64,000 nucleotides of DNA from CAHJWH01 sp965198905 (GTDB lineage Bacteria; Pseudomonadota; Alphaproteobacteria; Caulobacterales; Caulobacteraceae), in assembly GCA_965198905.1 (NCBI GenBank), contig OZ240678.1:558001-622000 (forward strand), written 5' to 3'. The stretch's first letter is position 1; every line of letters starts with the position of its first letter. Of the stretch, positions 44,734 through 53,616 are shown one piece after another. The notes under the pieces are model-generated. The model saw nothing but the letters and a program-made list of their open reading frames with translations. It had not been told where the DNA came from and made no database searches. The position numbers were made by a program, and so were the translations under genes.

Positions 44734-46194
44734 ATGAGCGCGCGCCTCTCCGCCCTGGTCGCCCGCACACTGCCCTCGGACGCCGACCCGCTGATCGAAG
44801 GCGTCACCGCCGACAGCCGCGCCGTGCGTCCCGGCTTCCTGTTCGCCGCCCTGCCGGGCGCCGCCGCAGACGGCCGCGCCTTCATTCCGCAGGCGCTCGC
44901 CGCCGGCGCCGCAGCCGTGCTTGCGCCGCAGGACACACCCAATACCGGCACGCCCCTGATCCGGGCCTGCGACGCCCGCCGGCTCTACGCCCTGGCCGCC
45001 CGCCGGCTGCAGCCGGCCGAGCCTGAGACCGTGGTCGCGGTCACCGGCACCAACGGCAAGACCTCGGTCGCCACCTTCTGCCGCCAGATCTTCGCCCGTC
45101 TCGGCCGCCACGCGGCCAGCATGGGCACCCTCGGCGTCCAGGCGCAGGACGGCGACAGCACTGAGGCGCTCACGCCCCCTGGCCTCACAACTCCCGACGC
45201 CGCCGAAGTCGCGCGGCTGGCGGCCGAGTTGGCGCGCCGCGGCGTCAGCCACCTGGCGCTGGAAGCCTCCTCCCACGGGCTGGACCAGCGCCGGCTGGAC
45301 GGGCTGACCATCAAGGCCGCCGGCTTCACCAACCTCAGCCAGGACCATCTGGACTATCACGGCGGCATGGACGCCTATCGCGCCGCTAAGCTGCGCCTGT
45401 TCGAGCAGCTGACGCCCCGGGGCGGGGCCGCGGTGCTGAACGCCGACGCCGCCGACTTCCCCGCCTTCGCCGCCGCCGCCGTCATCCACGGCCTCCGCGT
45501 CATGTCGGTGGGCGAGACCGGCTCGGCCATCCGCTTGACGGCGCGAAAGCCAGAGCCCTTCGGCCAGAGGCTCTCCGGCGAGGTGCTGGGGCGGCCCTTC
45601 GACCTGCGCCTGCCGCTCGCCGGCGGGTTCCAGGCCTCCAACGCCCTGGTGGCCGCAGGCCTCTGCATCGCGGCGGGCGAGGACCCGCTGGCGGTGATGG
45701 CGGCGCTCGAACACCTGACCGGGGCGCCCGGCCGGCTGCAGCGCGTGGGCTCCGGCCCGACCGGGGGCGAGGCCTATGTCGACTACGCCCACACGCCCGA
45801 CGGCCTGCATACGGTGCTGGAGGCGCTGCGCCCGCACGTGAAGCGCCGGCTGCTGGTGGTGTTCGGCGCCGGCGGGGACCGCGACCGCGCCAAGCGCCCG
45901 CTGATGGGCCGCGCGGCCCACGACCTCGCCGACATCTGCATCGTCACCGACGACAACCCCCGCTCCGAGGACCCCGCCTCCATCCGCGCCGCGGTGCTGG
46001 CCGGCGCCCCCGGGGCCCTGGAAGTCGGCGACCGCCGCGCCGCCATCCGCGCGGCGGTGGAGCAGCTCGGCGAAGGCGACGTGCTGGTGGTCGCCGGCAA
46101 GGGCCACGAGCAGGGCCAGACCGCCGCCGGGGTGACCCACCCCTTCGACGACGTGGCGGAAACCCGACTTGCGCTGCAGGCGGTCCATGCCTGA
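44734..46194 (+). CDS. murE: UDP-MurNAc-tripeptide synthase (meso-diaminopimelate-adding)
   Basis: This 486-residue ligase has the Mur ATP site GTNGKT (residues 105-110) and DDNPR, the motif that selects meso-diaminopimelate. LEASSHGLDQRRLDG and SQDHLDYHGGM also match. It adds the third residue to the peptidoglycan stem. Its last eight bases overlap murF. Confidence 0.96.
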   Translation: MSARLSALVARTLPSDADPLIEGVTADSRAVRPGFLFAALPGAAADGRAFIPQALAAGAAAVLAPQDTPNTGTPLIRACDARRLYALAARRLQPAEPETVVAVTGTNGKTSVATFCRQIFARLGRHAASMGTLGVQAQDGDSTEALTPPGLTTPDAAEVARLAAELARRGVSHLALEASSHGLDQRRLDGLTIKAAGFTNLSQDHLDYHGGMDAYRAAKLRLFEQLTPRGGAAVLNADAADFPAFAAAAVIHGLRVMSVGETGSAIRLTARKPEPFGQRLSGEVLGRPFDLRLPLAGGFQASNALVAAGLCIAAGEDPLAVMAALEHLTGAPGRLQRVGSGPTGGEAYVDYAHTPDGLHTVLEALRPHVKRRLLVVFGAGGDRDRAKRPLMGRAAHDLADICIVTDDNPRSEDPASIRAAVLAGAPGALEVGDRRAAIRAAVEQLGEGDVLVVAGKGHEQGQTAAGVTHPFDDVAETRLALQAVHA

Positions 46195-47686
46195 GGCGCT
46201 CTGGACCTCCGATGAGATCGCCACTGCTACGGGCGGCGAGAGCATCGGTGCGCCCTTCGAGGTGTCGGGCCTCGCCATCGACACCCGCACGCTGAAGCCC
46301 GGCGACCTGTTCGTGGCGCTGGTGGGCGAGCGGGACGGGCATGACTACCTGGACGCCGCGGCGGATGCAGGAGCTGCCGGAGCGCTCGTGTCTTCTCCTC
46401 CCCACGGAGGAGAAGACACGTTACCCGCCGTTAGGGTTGACGACACCTTAAGAGGGCTGGAGCGCCTCGCGGCCGCCGCCCGGGATCGCTCGCCGGCCCG
46501 GCGATGCGCAGTGACCGGCTCGGTTGGCAAGACCGGCGTCACCCAGGCCATCGCGGCCGCGCTGAAGCTCGCCGGCCGCAGCCATGCGCCGGTGAAGTCC
46601 TTCAACAATCACATCGGCGTGCCGCTGACCCTGGCCGCCTTGCCGCGGGATGCGCCGTTCGCCGTCTTCGAGCTCGGCATGAACCATGCCGGCGAGATCG
46701 GTCCCCTTTCGCGCCTGGTCAGCCCGCACGCGGCGGTGGTCACCACCGTCGGCCCCGTCCACGTGGAGAACTTCCCCGACGGCGAGATCGGCGTGGCCCG
46801 CGCCAAGGCCGAGGTGTTCGAAGGGCTGGCCTCCGGCGGCGTCGCCGTGCTGAACGCGGACGACGCCTGGTTCGAGCTGCTGGCGGACGCTGCACGGGCG
46901 GCGGGCGCGAAGGTGGCGAGCTTTGGGCGGAGCGACGCCTGCGACGCACAGCTCGTCAGCTTCGAGCGGGAGGCCCCCTCCACCGCTTCGCGGTCCCCCT
47001 CCCCCAGCGGGGGAGGATCAGTCACGCTAGATGCTCCCCCCCTGGGGGAGCTGGCGGCGAAGCCGACTGAGGGGGCTCGCGTCCACGCCCGTCTCCATGG
47101 CCAACCGATCAGCTTCCCCATCGCCCAGTCCGGCGCTCACTGGGGGCCGAACAGCCTGGCGGTGCTGCTGGCTGTAGAGGCGCTCGGCGCGCCCATATCC
47201 TGCGCCCTGGAAGCGCTGGCGAGCTTCGCCCCCCTCGCGGGCCGCGGGGCCACGCGCCCGGTCGCCGTCCCCGGCGGCGAGATCACCCTGGTGGACGAGA
47301 GCTACAACGCCAACCCCGTCTCCATGCGCGCCGCCCTCGCCACCCTGGCCCAGGCCCCGCCCCGCCGGATCGCCGTGCTGACCGACATGCTGGAGCTGGG
47401 CGCCGAGGCCGCCCGCCACCATGCCGAGCTGGCCGAGCCGATCCGGATCGCCGACATCGCTGCGACCTATCTCGCCGGGCCGTCCATGCGCCACCTGCAC
47501 GAGGCCCTGCCCCAGGGTCACCGCGGGGTCTGGGCCCACGACGCCGCCGAACTGGCGCCGGCGGTGCTCGCCGCCGTGCGCCCCGGCGACACGGTGATGG
47601 TCAAGGGCTCCCACGGCTCGCGGGCGTCGCTGATCGTCGAGGCCCTGGTCCAGGCCGCACCCCCATCGTCTGGAGCATCGCGCTAA
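46187..47686 (+). CDS. murF: UDP-MurNAc-tripeptide D-Ala-D-Ala ligase with two in-frame repeats
   Basis: This 499-residue ligase has the Mur ATP site GSVGKT (residues 111-116), FNNHIGVPLTL, ELGMNHAGEI, and DESYNANPVSM. It adds D-Ala-D-Ala to complete the UDP-pentapeptide. It is about 30-45 residues longer than typical relatives. Two insertions account for this: residues 67-78 lie on a 34-base palindrome, and residues about 262-297 are encoded by a dispersed palindromic element that is otherwise intergenic in this window. Both are in frame and lie in loops; catalytic motifs are intact. Confidence 0.94.
   Translation: MPEALWTSDEIATATGGESIGAPFEVSGLAIDTRTLKPGDLFVALVGERDGHDYLDAAADAGAAGALVSSPPHGGEDTLPAVRVDDTLRGLERLAAAARDRSPARRCAVTGSVGKTGVTQAIAAALKLAGRSHAPVKSFNNHIGVPLTLAALPRDAPFAVFELGMNHAGEIGPLSRLVSPHAAVVTTVGPVHVENFPDGEIGVARAKAEVFEGLASGGVAVLNADDAWFELLADAARAAGAKVASFGRSDACDAQLVSFEREAPSTASRSPSPSGGGSVTLDAPPLGELAAKPTEGARVHARLHGQPISFPIAQSGAHWGPNSLAVLLAVEALGAPISCALEALASFAPLAGRGATRPVAVPGGEITLVDESYNANPVSMRAALATLAQAPPRRIAVLTDMLELGAEAARHHAELAEPIRIADIAATYLAGPSMRHLHEALPQGHRGVWAHDAAELAPAVLAAVRPGDTVMVKGSHGSRASLIVEALVQAAPPSSGASR
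46387..46420. repeat. palindrome inside murF
   Basis: Perfect 15-base arms CGTGTCTTCTCCTCC (46387-46401) and its complement (46406-46420) flank a four-base spacer. It encodes residues 67-78 (around SSPPHGGED), a loop in the N-terminal domain. Confidence 0.9.
46972..47077. repeat. dispersed palindromic element inside murF
   Basis: The element has outer ends GGCCCCCTC / GAGGGGGCT, an inner hairpin CCTCCCCC-agc-GGGGGAGG at 46998-47016, and a second hairpin CTCCCCC..GGGGGAG at 47034-47050 followed by GGCGGCGAAGCCGACTGA. That last phrase matches the intergenic copy near 15130. It is in frame with murF. Confidence 0.85.
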
Positions 47687-48796
47687 ATGCTCTATCTGAT
47701 CTTCCAGTCGCTGGACGCGCACCACCATTACGTGCCGGTGCTGAACCTGCTGCGCTATCTGACCTTCCGCACGGGCCTGTCCTTCATCACCGGCTATGTG
47801 GTGGCGGTGGCCATGGGCTCGCGCTTCATCCGCTGGATGCGCTCCAAGCAGGGCAAGGGCCAGCCCATCCGCACCGACGGGATCGAGCGCCACATCCTGG
47901 AGAAGAAGGGCACGCCCACCATGGGCGGCTTCATGATCCTGGCGGGGCTGCTGGTCGGCACCCTGCTCTGGGCCGACCTGAAGAACGTCTATGTCTGGGT
48001 GGTGCTGATGGTCACCGCCGCCTATGGCGCGCTAGGCTTCATGGACGACTACGAGAAGGTCACCAAGCAGACGGTGGCCGGCGTCTCCTCGCGCATGAAG
48101 CTGGTGGTGCAGTTTCTGGTGGCGGCGGTCGCGGTCTATCTGATCGTGCAGTTCGGCCAGAAGATGCCGGAACCTGCGGTGCGCACCGCGGTCGCCTTCC
48201 CGATTTTCAAGGAAGCCTTGCTCAAGCTCGGCTGGTTCTACGTCATCTTCGGCATGGTATTCATCGGCGGCTTTTCGAACGCCGTGAACCTTACCGACGG
48301 ACTGGACGGGCTGGCCATCGTGCCGGTGATGATCACCGCCGCCGCTTTCGGCTTCATCGCCTACATCGTCGGCAACCTGAAGTTCGCCGACTACCTGCAG
48401 GTCCACCCCATTCCGGGCGCAGGCGAGATGGCGGTGATCTGCGGGTCGCTGATGGGGGCCGGGATGGGTTTCCTCTGGTACAACGCGCCCCCCGCCAAGA
48501 TATTCATGGGCGATACCGGGTCGCTGGCGCTCGGAGGCGCGCTGGGAACCATCGCTGTGGTCGCCAAGCACGAGATCGTGCTGGTGATCGTGGGCGGGCT
48601 GTTCGTGGTCGAGACGCTGAGCGTCATGATCCAGGTCGGCTACTTCAAGCGCACCGGCAAACGCGTCTTCCTGATGGCGCCGATCCACCACCATTTCGAG
48701 AAGCTGGGCTGGGCGGAAAGCACCGTCGTGATCCGCTTCTGGATCGTCTCCATCCTGCTGGCGCTGGCCGGCCTCGCCACCTTGAAGCTGAGGTAG
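47687..48796 (+). CDS. mraY: phospho-N-acetylmuramoyl-pentapeptide transferase
   Basis: This 369-residue membrane enzyme makes lipid I. Motifs are KKGTPTMGG, FMDDYEKVTKQ, NAVNLTDGLDGLA, KIFMGDTGSLALGGALG and PIHHHFEKLGW, across ten helices. The ATG follows the murF stop directly (TAAATG). The family-typical length and motifs are complete. Confidence 0.97.
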   Translation: MLYLIFQSLDAHHHYVPVLNLLRYLTFRTGLSFITGYVVAVAMGSRFIRWMRSKQGKGQPIRTDGIERHILEKKGTPTMGGFMILAGLLVGTLLWADLKNVYVWVVLMVTAAYGALGFMDDYEKVTKQTVAGVSSRMKLVVQFLVAAVAVYLIVQFGQKMPEPAVRTAVAFPIFKEALLKLGWFYVIFGMVFIGGFSNAVNLTDGLDGLAIVPVMITAAAFGFIAYIVGNLKFADYLQVHPIPGAGEMAVICGSLMGAGMGFLWYNAPPAKIFMGDTGSLALGGALGTIAVVAKHEIVLVIVGGLFVVETLSVMIQVGYFKRTGKRVFLMAPIHHHFEKLGWAESTVVIRFWIVSILLALAGLATLKLR

Positions 48797-48802
48797 GCGG
48801 AC

Positions 48803-50218
48803 ATGATCCCGGTCACAGGCTTCAAGGGCAAGACGGTCGCGGTGTTCGGCCTGGCGCGAACCGGCCTCACCGCCGCCCGCGCCCTCGTCGCCGGCGGCGC
48901 CAGGGTGGCGCTGTGGGACGAGAACGCCGACGCCCGGGCCAAGGCCGCGGCGGAAGATCTGCCGCTGGTGGACTTCGGCACGGCCGACTTCACCCGCTTC
49001 GACGCCCTGATGGTCTCGCCCGGCGTGCCCCTGACCCACCCTGAGCCGCACTGGGTGGTGCGCAAGGCGACGGACGCCGGGGTGGAGGTGATCGGCGATA
49101 TCGAGCTGTTCGCCCGCACGGTGAACGCCGCCGAGCCCTGGCGCCGGCCCAAGATCGCCGCCATCACCGGCACCAACGGCAAGTCCACCACCACAGCGCT
49201 CCTCGGCCACATCCTGAACGCCGCCGGCAAGGACGCCCTGATCGGCGGCAATATCGGCGCGGGCGTGCTGGGCCTGGAGGGGATGCACGGCGGCGCGGTC
49301 TATGTGCTGGAGCTGTCGTCCTACCAGCTCGCGCTCACCTCCAGCCTGAAGGCCGACGTGGCGGTGCTGCTCAACATCTCGCCCGATCACCTGGACCGTC
49401 ACGGCGGCATGGACGGCTACGTCTCCGCCAAGCGCCGGGTATTCCTCAACCAGGACAAGGGCGACACCGCCGTGGTCGGTGTGGACGACACTTGCGGCCA
49501 GACCATCTGCACGGAGTTGCTGGCGGTGAACCGGCGCACGATCCGCCCGATCTCGTCGGGCCGCGCGATGGGGCGGGGCTACTACGCCCTGCAGGGACTG
49601 CTCTACGACGCCACGGGCGAGCGGACGGTGGAGGTGTGCGATCTCAGCCGCGCGCCCGGTCTGCCCGGTCGGCACAACTGGCAGAACGCGGCCGCCGCCT
49701 ACGCCGCGGCCGTGGCGCTCGGCGTCTCGCCCAACGATGCAGCCGATGCGCTGATGAGCTTTCCGGGTCTGGCGCACAGGATGGAGGACGTAGGCTCCAT
49801 CGGCCGGGTGCGCTTCATCAACGACAGCAAGGCCACCAACGCCGACGCCGCCCGTCAAGCCATGTGCGCGATCCCGAAGTTCTACTGGATCGCCGGGGGG
49901 CGCGAGAAGGCGGGGGGGATCGAGCCTCTGCGCGACCTGTTCGAGCGGGTGGAGAAGGCCTACCTGATCGGCGAGGCCGCCGACGACTTCGCCCGCGCGC
50001 TGGACGGATCGGCGCCTGCGGAGGTTTGCGGCGCCTTGGAAACCGCTGTCCAGCACGCCTGGCGTGACGCCTCGGCCCGGGGCGGCGATGCGGTGGTGCT
50101 GCTCTCGCCGGCCTGTGCGTCGTTTGACCAGTATCTCGATTTCGAGGTTCGCGGCGACGCCTTCCGCGACCTGGTTCAGGCGCTCCGACCCCCGCCAGCC
50201 CGCCATGCGACGGGGTAG
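48803..50218 (+). CDS. murD: UDP-MurNAc-L-alanine:D-glutamate ligase
   Basis: This 471-residue ligase adds D-glutamate. It has an N-terminal Rossmann-like start (VAVFGLARTGL), the ATP site ITGTNGKSTTTALLG, ELSSYQLALT and NISPDHLDRHGGM. Here the dcw cluster ends: the expected ftsW and murG do not follow within the window, which continues with unrelated genes. Confidence 0.96.
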   Translation: MIPVTGFKGKTVAVFGLARTGLTAARALVAGGARVALWDENADARAKAAAEDLPLVDFGTADFTRFDALMVSPGVPLTHPEPHWVVRKATDAGVEVIGDIELFARTVNAAEPWRRPKIAAITGTNGKSTTTALLGHILNAAGKDALIGGNIGAGVLGLEGMHGGAVYVLELSSYQLALTSSLKADVAVLLNISPDHLDRHGGMDGYVSAKRRVFLNQDKGDTAVVGVDDTCGQTICTELLAVNRRTIRPISSGRAMGRGYYALQGLLYDATGERTVEVCDLSRAPGLPGRHNWQNAAAAYAAAVALGVSPNDAADALMSFPGLAHRMEDVGSIGRVRFINDSKATNADAARQAMCAIPKFYWIAGGREKAGGIEPLRDLFERVEKAYLIGEAADDFARALDGSAPAEVCGALETAVQHAWRDASARGGDAVVLLSPACASFDQYLDFEVRGDAFRDLVQALRPPPARHATG

Positions 50219-50277
50219 CGCCCGACCGACGCCCGAGCCCCCTGGCGCGCAGCGGCGAAGCCGGGCATGTAGCGTTC

Positions 50278-50772
50278 ATGAAACGTCTCATCCTGGTGCG
50301 CCACGCCAAGACGGAGCGCCGGGCGCAGAGCGGCGACGACGTCGACCGGGTACTGACGCAGACGGGGCGGGCTGACGCGTCGGCGCTCGGCCATGTGCTG
50401 GCGGCCGCGGGCCTGGTCCCCGATCTCGCCCTGGTCTCCACGGCTGCAAGGGCGCGCGAGACCTTTGCGAGCCTAGCCGGCGAACTCCCGGACGTACGGC
50501 TCGATGTCCGACCCGAGCTCTACGAGGCGTCCGCCGAGACGCTTCGGACGGCGGCCGAGACCTCCGGCGCGCAGACGGTGATGGTGGTCGCCCATAACCC
50601 CGGCGTCCACGCCCTCGCGCTCAGCCTGATCGAGGCGAGCATTGCGGTCGGGGTCGAGGATCGCGCCAGGGTCGAACGGGGCTTCCCTACCGCCACCGCC
50701 GCAGCGTTCGAGTTCGCCCATGGCCAGACCGCCTGCCTCGGCGTGCTCGGGCCGGCGGAGCGGACGGGATGA
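50278..50772 (+). CDS. SixA-type histidine phosphatase
   Basis: This 164-residue protein has the phosphohistidine-phosphatase motif LVRHAKTER at the start and the second His in VVAHNPGVHAL. SixA-type proteins dephosphorylate histidine phosphotransfer domains or HPr-like phospho-proteins; the target here is unknown. It sits just after murD (59 bases) and overlaps the DUF952 gene. Confidence 0.88.
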   Translation: MKRLILVRHAKTERRAQSGDDVDRVLTQTGRADASALGHVLAAAGLVPDLALVSTAARARETFASLAGELPDVRLDVRPELYEASAETLRTAAETSGAQTVMVVAHNPGVHALALSLIEASIAVGVEDRARVERGFPTATAAAFEFAHGQTACLGVLGPAERTG

Positions 50773-51128
50773 CCGATGCGGAGGCCCGCCACGTCTATAA
50801 GATCCTCCCCCGCGCCGAGTGGATCGCGGCCCAGGACCGGGGCGTCTTCGCGGGGTCGGCCATCGATCTGCGGGACGGCTACATCCATCTCTCCGCGGCC
50901 GACCAAGCGCGGGAGACGGCCCGGCTGCACTTTGCAGGCATGACGGCCTTGGTGCTGCTGAAGATCCGTGGCGAGGACCTCGGCGCGCGCTTGCGGTGGG
51001 AGCCCTCCCGCGGCGGCCAGCTGTTTCCCCACCTTTACGGTGAGCTGGACCCGGCTGCGGTACTGTGCAGCCAGCCGCTGGACCTCAACGCCGAGGGCTG
51101 GCCTGATCCGGGCGAGCTGGAGCCATGA
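50769..51128 (+). CDS. DUF952 protein
   Basis: This 119-residue protein begins HVYKILPRAEWIAAQ, has DGYIHLSAADQ and RWEPSRGGQLFPHLYGEL, the DUF952 pattern (ADP-ribosyltransferase-like fold predicted). Function is unknown. It is coupled to SixA and pyrD by four-base overlaps at both ends, an arrangement common in Caulobacterales. Confidence 0.88.
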   Translation: MTDAEARHVYKILPRAEWIAAQDRGVFAGSAIDLRDGYIHLSAADQARETARLHFAGMTALVLLKIRGEDLGARLRWEPSRGGQLFPHLYGELDPAAVLCSQPLDLNAEGWPDPGELEP

Positions 51129-52171
51129 GCCTGCTGCACGACGTGGCCGCACGCCCGATGCGGCTGATGCCCCCCGAAACCGCCCACCGCTTCACGCTCG
51201 GCGCGTTGAAGGCGGGCCTCGGTCCCCGGGACGACCGCTTGGGCGATCCGGGTCTGGCGGTCCAGCTCTCCGGCCTGGACCTCCCCAACTGTATCGGCTT
51301 GGCGGCGGGGTTCGACAAGGATGCGGAGGTGTTCAACCCGATGCTGGCGGCGGGCTTCGGCTTTGTGGAATGCGGGACGGTCACGCCGCTGGCCCAGCCC
51401 GGCAACCCACCGCCGCGGCTGTTCAGGCTTCGCCGCGACAAGGCGGTGATCAACCGGATGGGCTTCAACAATGCGGGCCTTGAGGCCTTCGCCCACAACC
51501 TGGGAAAGGCCCGCTCGGGCGTCGTGGGCGCGAACCTCGGGGCCAACAAGGACTCCACCGACCGCATCGGGGACTATGTCGCCGGACTGAAGCGGCTTTG
51601 GGGATGCTGCGACTACTTCACCATCAACGTCTCCTCGCCCAACACGCCGGGGCTGCGCAACCTGCAGGCGCGCACGGCGCTGGAGGAGCTGACGGGCCGC
51701 CTGCGCGAGGCGCGGGAAGCGCTGACGGGGAACTACCCGCTGCTGCTCAAGGTCGCGCCGGACCTGAAGGACGGCGAGGTGGCCGACATCGTCCATGTCG
51801 CAGCGGACGCCGGGCTGAACGGCATCATCGTGTCCAACACCACCGTCAGCCGCCCTGACGAGCTCCGCTCGCGCCATCGCGGCCAGGAGGGCGGGCTGTC
51901 GGGGGCGCCACTGATGACGCTCAGCACCCGCACCTTGAAACGCTTCCACGAGGCCAACGCCACCGCAAACCTGGCGCTGATCGGCGCCGGCGGGGTGGGC
52001 AGCGGGGCCGATGTCTACGCCAAGATCCGCGCCGGGGCCTGCGCGGTGCAGATCTACACCGCACTGGTCCACCACGGTCCGGGCCTGATCCATCGGCTGA
52101 AGCACGACCTCGCAAAGCGTCTGCGAGCCGATGGCTTCGCCTCGATCTTCGAGGCGTGCGGGATCGACTGA
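51125..52171 (+). CDS. pyrD: quinone-dependent dihydroorotate dehydrogenase
   Basis: This 348-residue class 2 enzyme oxidises dihydroorotate to orotate using the quinone pool. Landmarks are GLAAGFDKDAEVF, NRMGFNNAGLEAFA, FTINVSSPNTPGLRNLQ with the active Ser, and GGVGSGADVYAKIRAGA. The N-terminal helix binds quinone at the membrane. Starts in an ATGA overlap with DUF952. Confidence 0.96.
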   Translation: MSLLHDVAARPMRLMPPETAHRFTLGALKAGLGPRDDRLGDPGLAVQLSGLDLPNCIGLAAGFDKDAEVFNPMLAAGFGFVECGTVTPLAQPGNPPPRLFRLRRDKAVINRMGFNNAGLEAFAHNLGKARSGVVGANLGANKDSTDRIGDYVAGLKRLWGCCDYFTINVSSPNTPGLRNLQARTALEELTGRLREAREALTGNYPLLLKVAPDLKDGEVADIVHVAADAGLNGIIVSNTTVSRPDELRSRHRGQEGGLSGAPLMTLSTRTLKRFHEANATANLALIGAGGVGSGADVYAKIRAGACAVQIYTALVHHGPGLIHRLKHDLAKRLRADGFASIFEACGID

Positions 52172-52182
52172 CGGGGAGCGGC

Positions 52183-52716
52183 TCACGCCAGCCACACCAT
52201 CATCCGCGTCTCCACGTCCTGCCCCCGTCCCAGGCTGAAGCGCCGCCGCACCTCGCCGGTGTAGAGGAAGCCCGCTTTGTCGAGCACGCGCCCGGATGCG
52301 GGATTGTCCACGAAGTGGCTGGACAGCGTTGCGCGCCGCCCCCAGTCATCTCTCGCCCACGTCAGCGCTGCACGGACAGCTTCGGTGGCGAAGCCCCGGC
52401 CCCGAAAGGCGCGGCCGAGCCAGTAGCCAAGTTCAGCGTGTCGGTCCTCGGCCCGATGAAAACCGGTCATGCCGACGGGACCAAAGGTGCGGTGCTCGAT
52501 CAGCAAAGGCAGGTCGGCCTTCGGGTTGGCCCACTGCATCAGGCCTAGGAAGGCCTCAGCGTCTGCAAGACGATACGGATGAGCCACGCGTGTCGTCATC
52601 CGCGCCACTTCCACGTCATTGGCCAATTCGGCGATGTAGACGGCGTCGGCGAGCCGTGGCGGCCTCAGCACCAGCCGCTCGGTCTCGATCCTAAGTGCCA
52701 GCTGCTCCGCACACAT
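52183..52716 (-). CDS. GNAT acetyltransferase
   Basis: This 177-residue RimJ/RimL-type acetyltransferase has LRIETERLVLRPPRLAD, ELGYWLGRAFRGRGFATEAV and SGRVLDKAGF. GNAT genes often follow rpmA in alphaproteobacteria, followed by obgE; here pyrD lies downstream instead. I use ATG 52716 because GGGGGAAGG lies immediately upstream; the frame extends eleven codons further. Confidence 0.88.
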   Translation of the reverse strand: MCAEQLALRIETERLVLRPPRLADAVYIAELANDVEVARMTTRVAHPYRLADAEAFLGLMQWANPKADLPLLIEHRTFGPVGMTGFHRAEDRHAELGYWLGRAFRGRGFATEAVRAALTWARDDWGRRATLSSHFVDNPASGRVLDKAGFLYTGEVRRRFSLGRGQDVETRMMVWLA

Positions 52717-52760
52717 CCTTCCCCCTCTCGAGCCTTGCCGGCTCGTCACCGCCCGAGGGG

Positions 52761-52800
52761 AAACGCAAACGGGGGAGCCCGGTGATCCGGACTCCCCCGC
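52761..52800 (-). terminator. intrinsic terminator after rpmA
   Basis: On the minus strand a GC-rich stem GGGGGAG..CCGG / CCGG..CTCCCCC is followed by two short T runs (GTTTGCGTTT). It lies 58 bases downstream of the rpmA stop. Confidence 0.7.
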
Positions 52801-52857
52801 GGGACTGACCTTGCGGTCCGGATCGCCGGTGGCGACCCGAACGGCGGATCGCGTGCT

Positions 52858-53157
52858 CTACTCGGCGGCCATGGTGGCTGCGGTGTCGGTCGAGGTGTTC
52901 TCGTTGGCCGGCACGATGGAGACGTAGGTGCGGTCGTTGCGCTTGGTGGTGTATTTCACCGCGCCCGTTTCAGTGGCGAACAGGGTGTGGTCGCGACCGA
53001 GCCCGACATTGGTCCCCGGCCAGAACTTGGTGCCGCGCTGACGCACCAGGATGTTGCCGGCGAGCGCAAGTTCGCCACCGAACTTCTTTACGCCGAGGCG
53101 CTGGCCGGCCGAATCGCGGCCGTTACGGGAGGAGCCGCCGGACTTCTTGTGAGCCAT
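52858..53157 (-). CDS. rpmA: 50S ribosomal protein L27
   Basis: This 99-residue protein begins MAHKKSGGSSRNGRDSAGQRLGVK, the universal L27 N-terminus that reaches the peptidyl-transferase centre, and contains GNILVRQRGTKFWPG and GRDHTLFA. A tail of about ten extra residues (ENTSTDTAATMAAE) is unusual but not functional evidence. It is 15 bases downstream of rplU. Confidence 0.97.
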   Translation of the reverse strand: MAHKKSGGSSRNGRDSAGQRLGVKKFGGELALAGNILVRQRGTKFWPGTNVGLGRDHTLFATETGAVKYTTKRNDRTYVSIVPANENTSTDTAATMAAE

Positions 53158-53172
53158 TGCTGTATCTCCTGC

Positions 53173-53616
53173 TTACGCTTCGACGAGCGCGTGATCTTCA
53201 GGGATCGGCGCGTTGGCGCGGGGCGCCAAGTTGCGGGCGCGCTCGCGGAGCGTCGCGCGGGTGGTGAGGTCGACCTCGCCGTCCCACTTTTCGTCCACGC
53301 CCGAGGCCGACAGGCCGACGACCCGGAGCACCGACTCTTGTTGGCGGTGGTTCTTGTGGCGGCGGTGGCCCTGGCGGGGGATCTTCTTGACCGTGTAGAC
53401 CTTCTCGCCCTTGCGGGTCTCGATGAAGGTCGCGGTGACCACCGCGCCCTCCACCATCGGCACGCCGACGGTCACGCCGTCCGCGCCGCCGACCATCAGC
53501 ACCTGGTCGAAGGACACTTCCGAGCCGGGCTCGCCCGCCTCCAGCTTCTCGACAACCAGCAGGTCGCCCGGCTGCACCCGGTACTGCTTACCGCCGGTCT
53601 TGATCACCGCGTACAT
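53173..53616 (-). CDS. rplU: 50S ribosomal protein L21
   Basis: This 147-residue protein has the L21 core MYAVIKTGGKQYRVQPGDLL, VLMVGGADGVTVG, KVYTVKKIPRQGHRRHKNHRQ. The last 45 residues are an extension beyond the usual 103 residues, as in some alphaproteobacteria. It binds 23S rRNA domain I-II and is co-transcribed with rpmA. Its promoter should be at 53617-53786. Confidence 0.97.
   Translation of the reverse strand: MYAVIKTGGKQYRVQPGDLLVVEKLEAGEPGSEVSFDQVLMVGGADGVTVGVPMVEGAVVTATFIETRKGEKVYTVKKIPRQGHRRHKNHRQQESVLRVVGLSASGVDEKWDGEVDLTTRATLRERARNLAPRANAPIPEDHALVEA

Noticed and set aside
48032..50206. Long antisense frame over mraY and murD
   Set aside because: Its His/Arg/Gly-rich translation has no family pattern and mirrors the codon bias of the real genes on the other strand.
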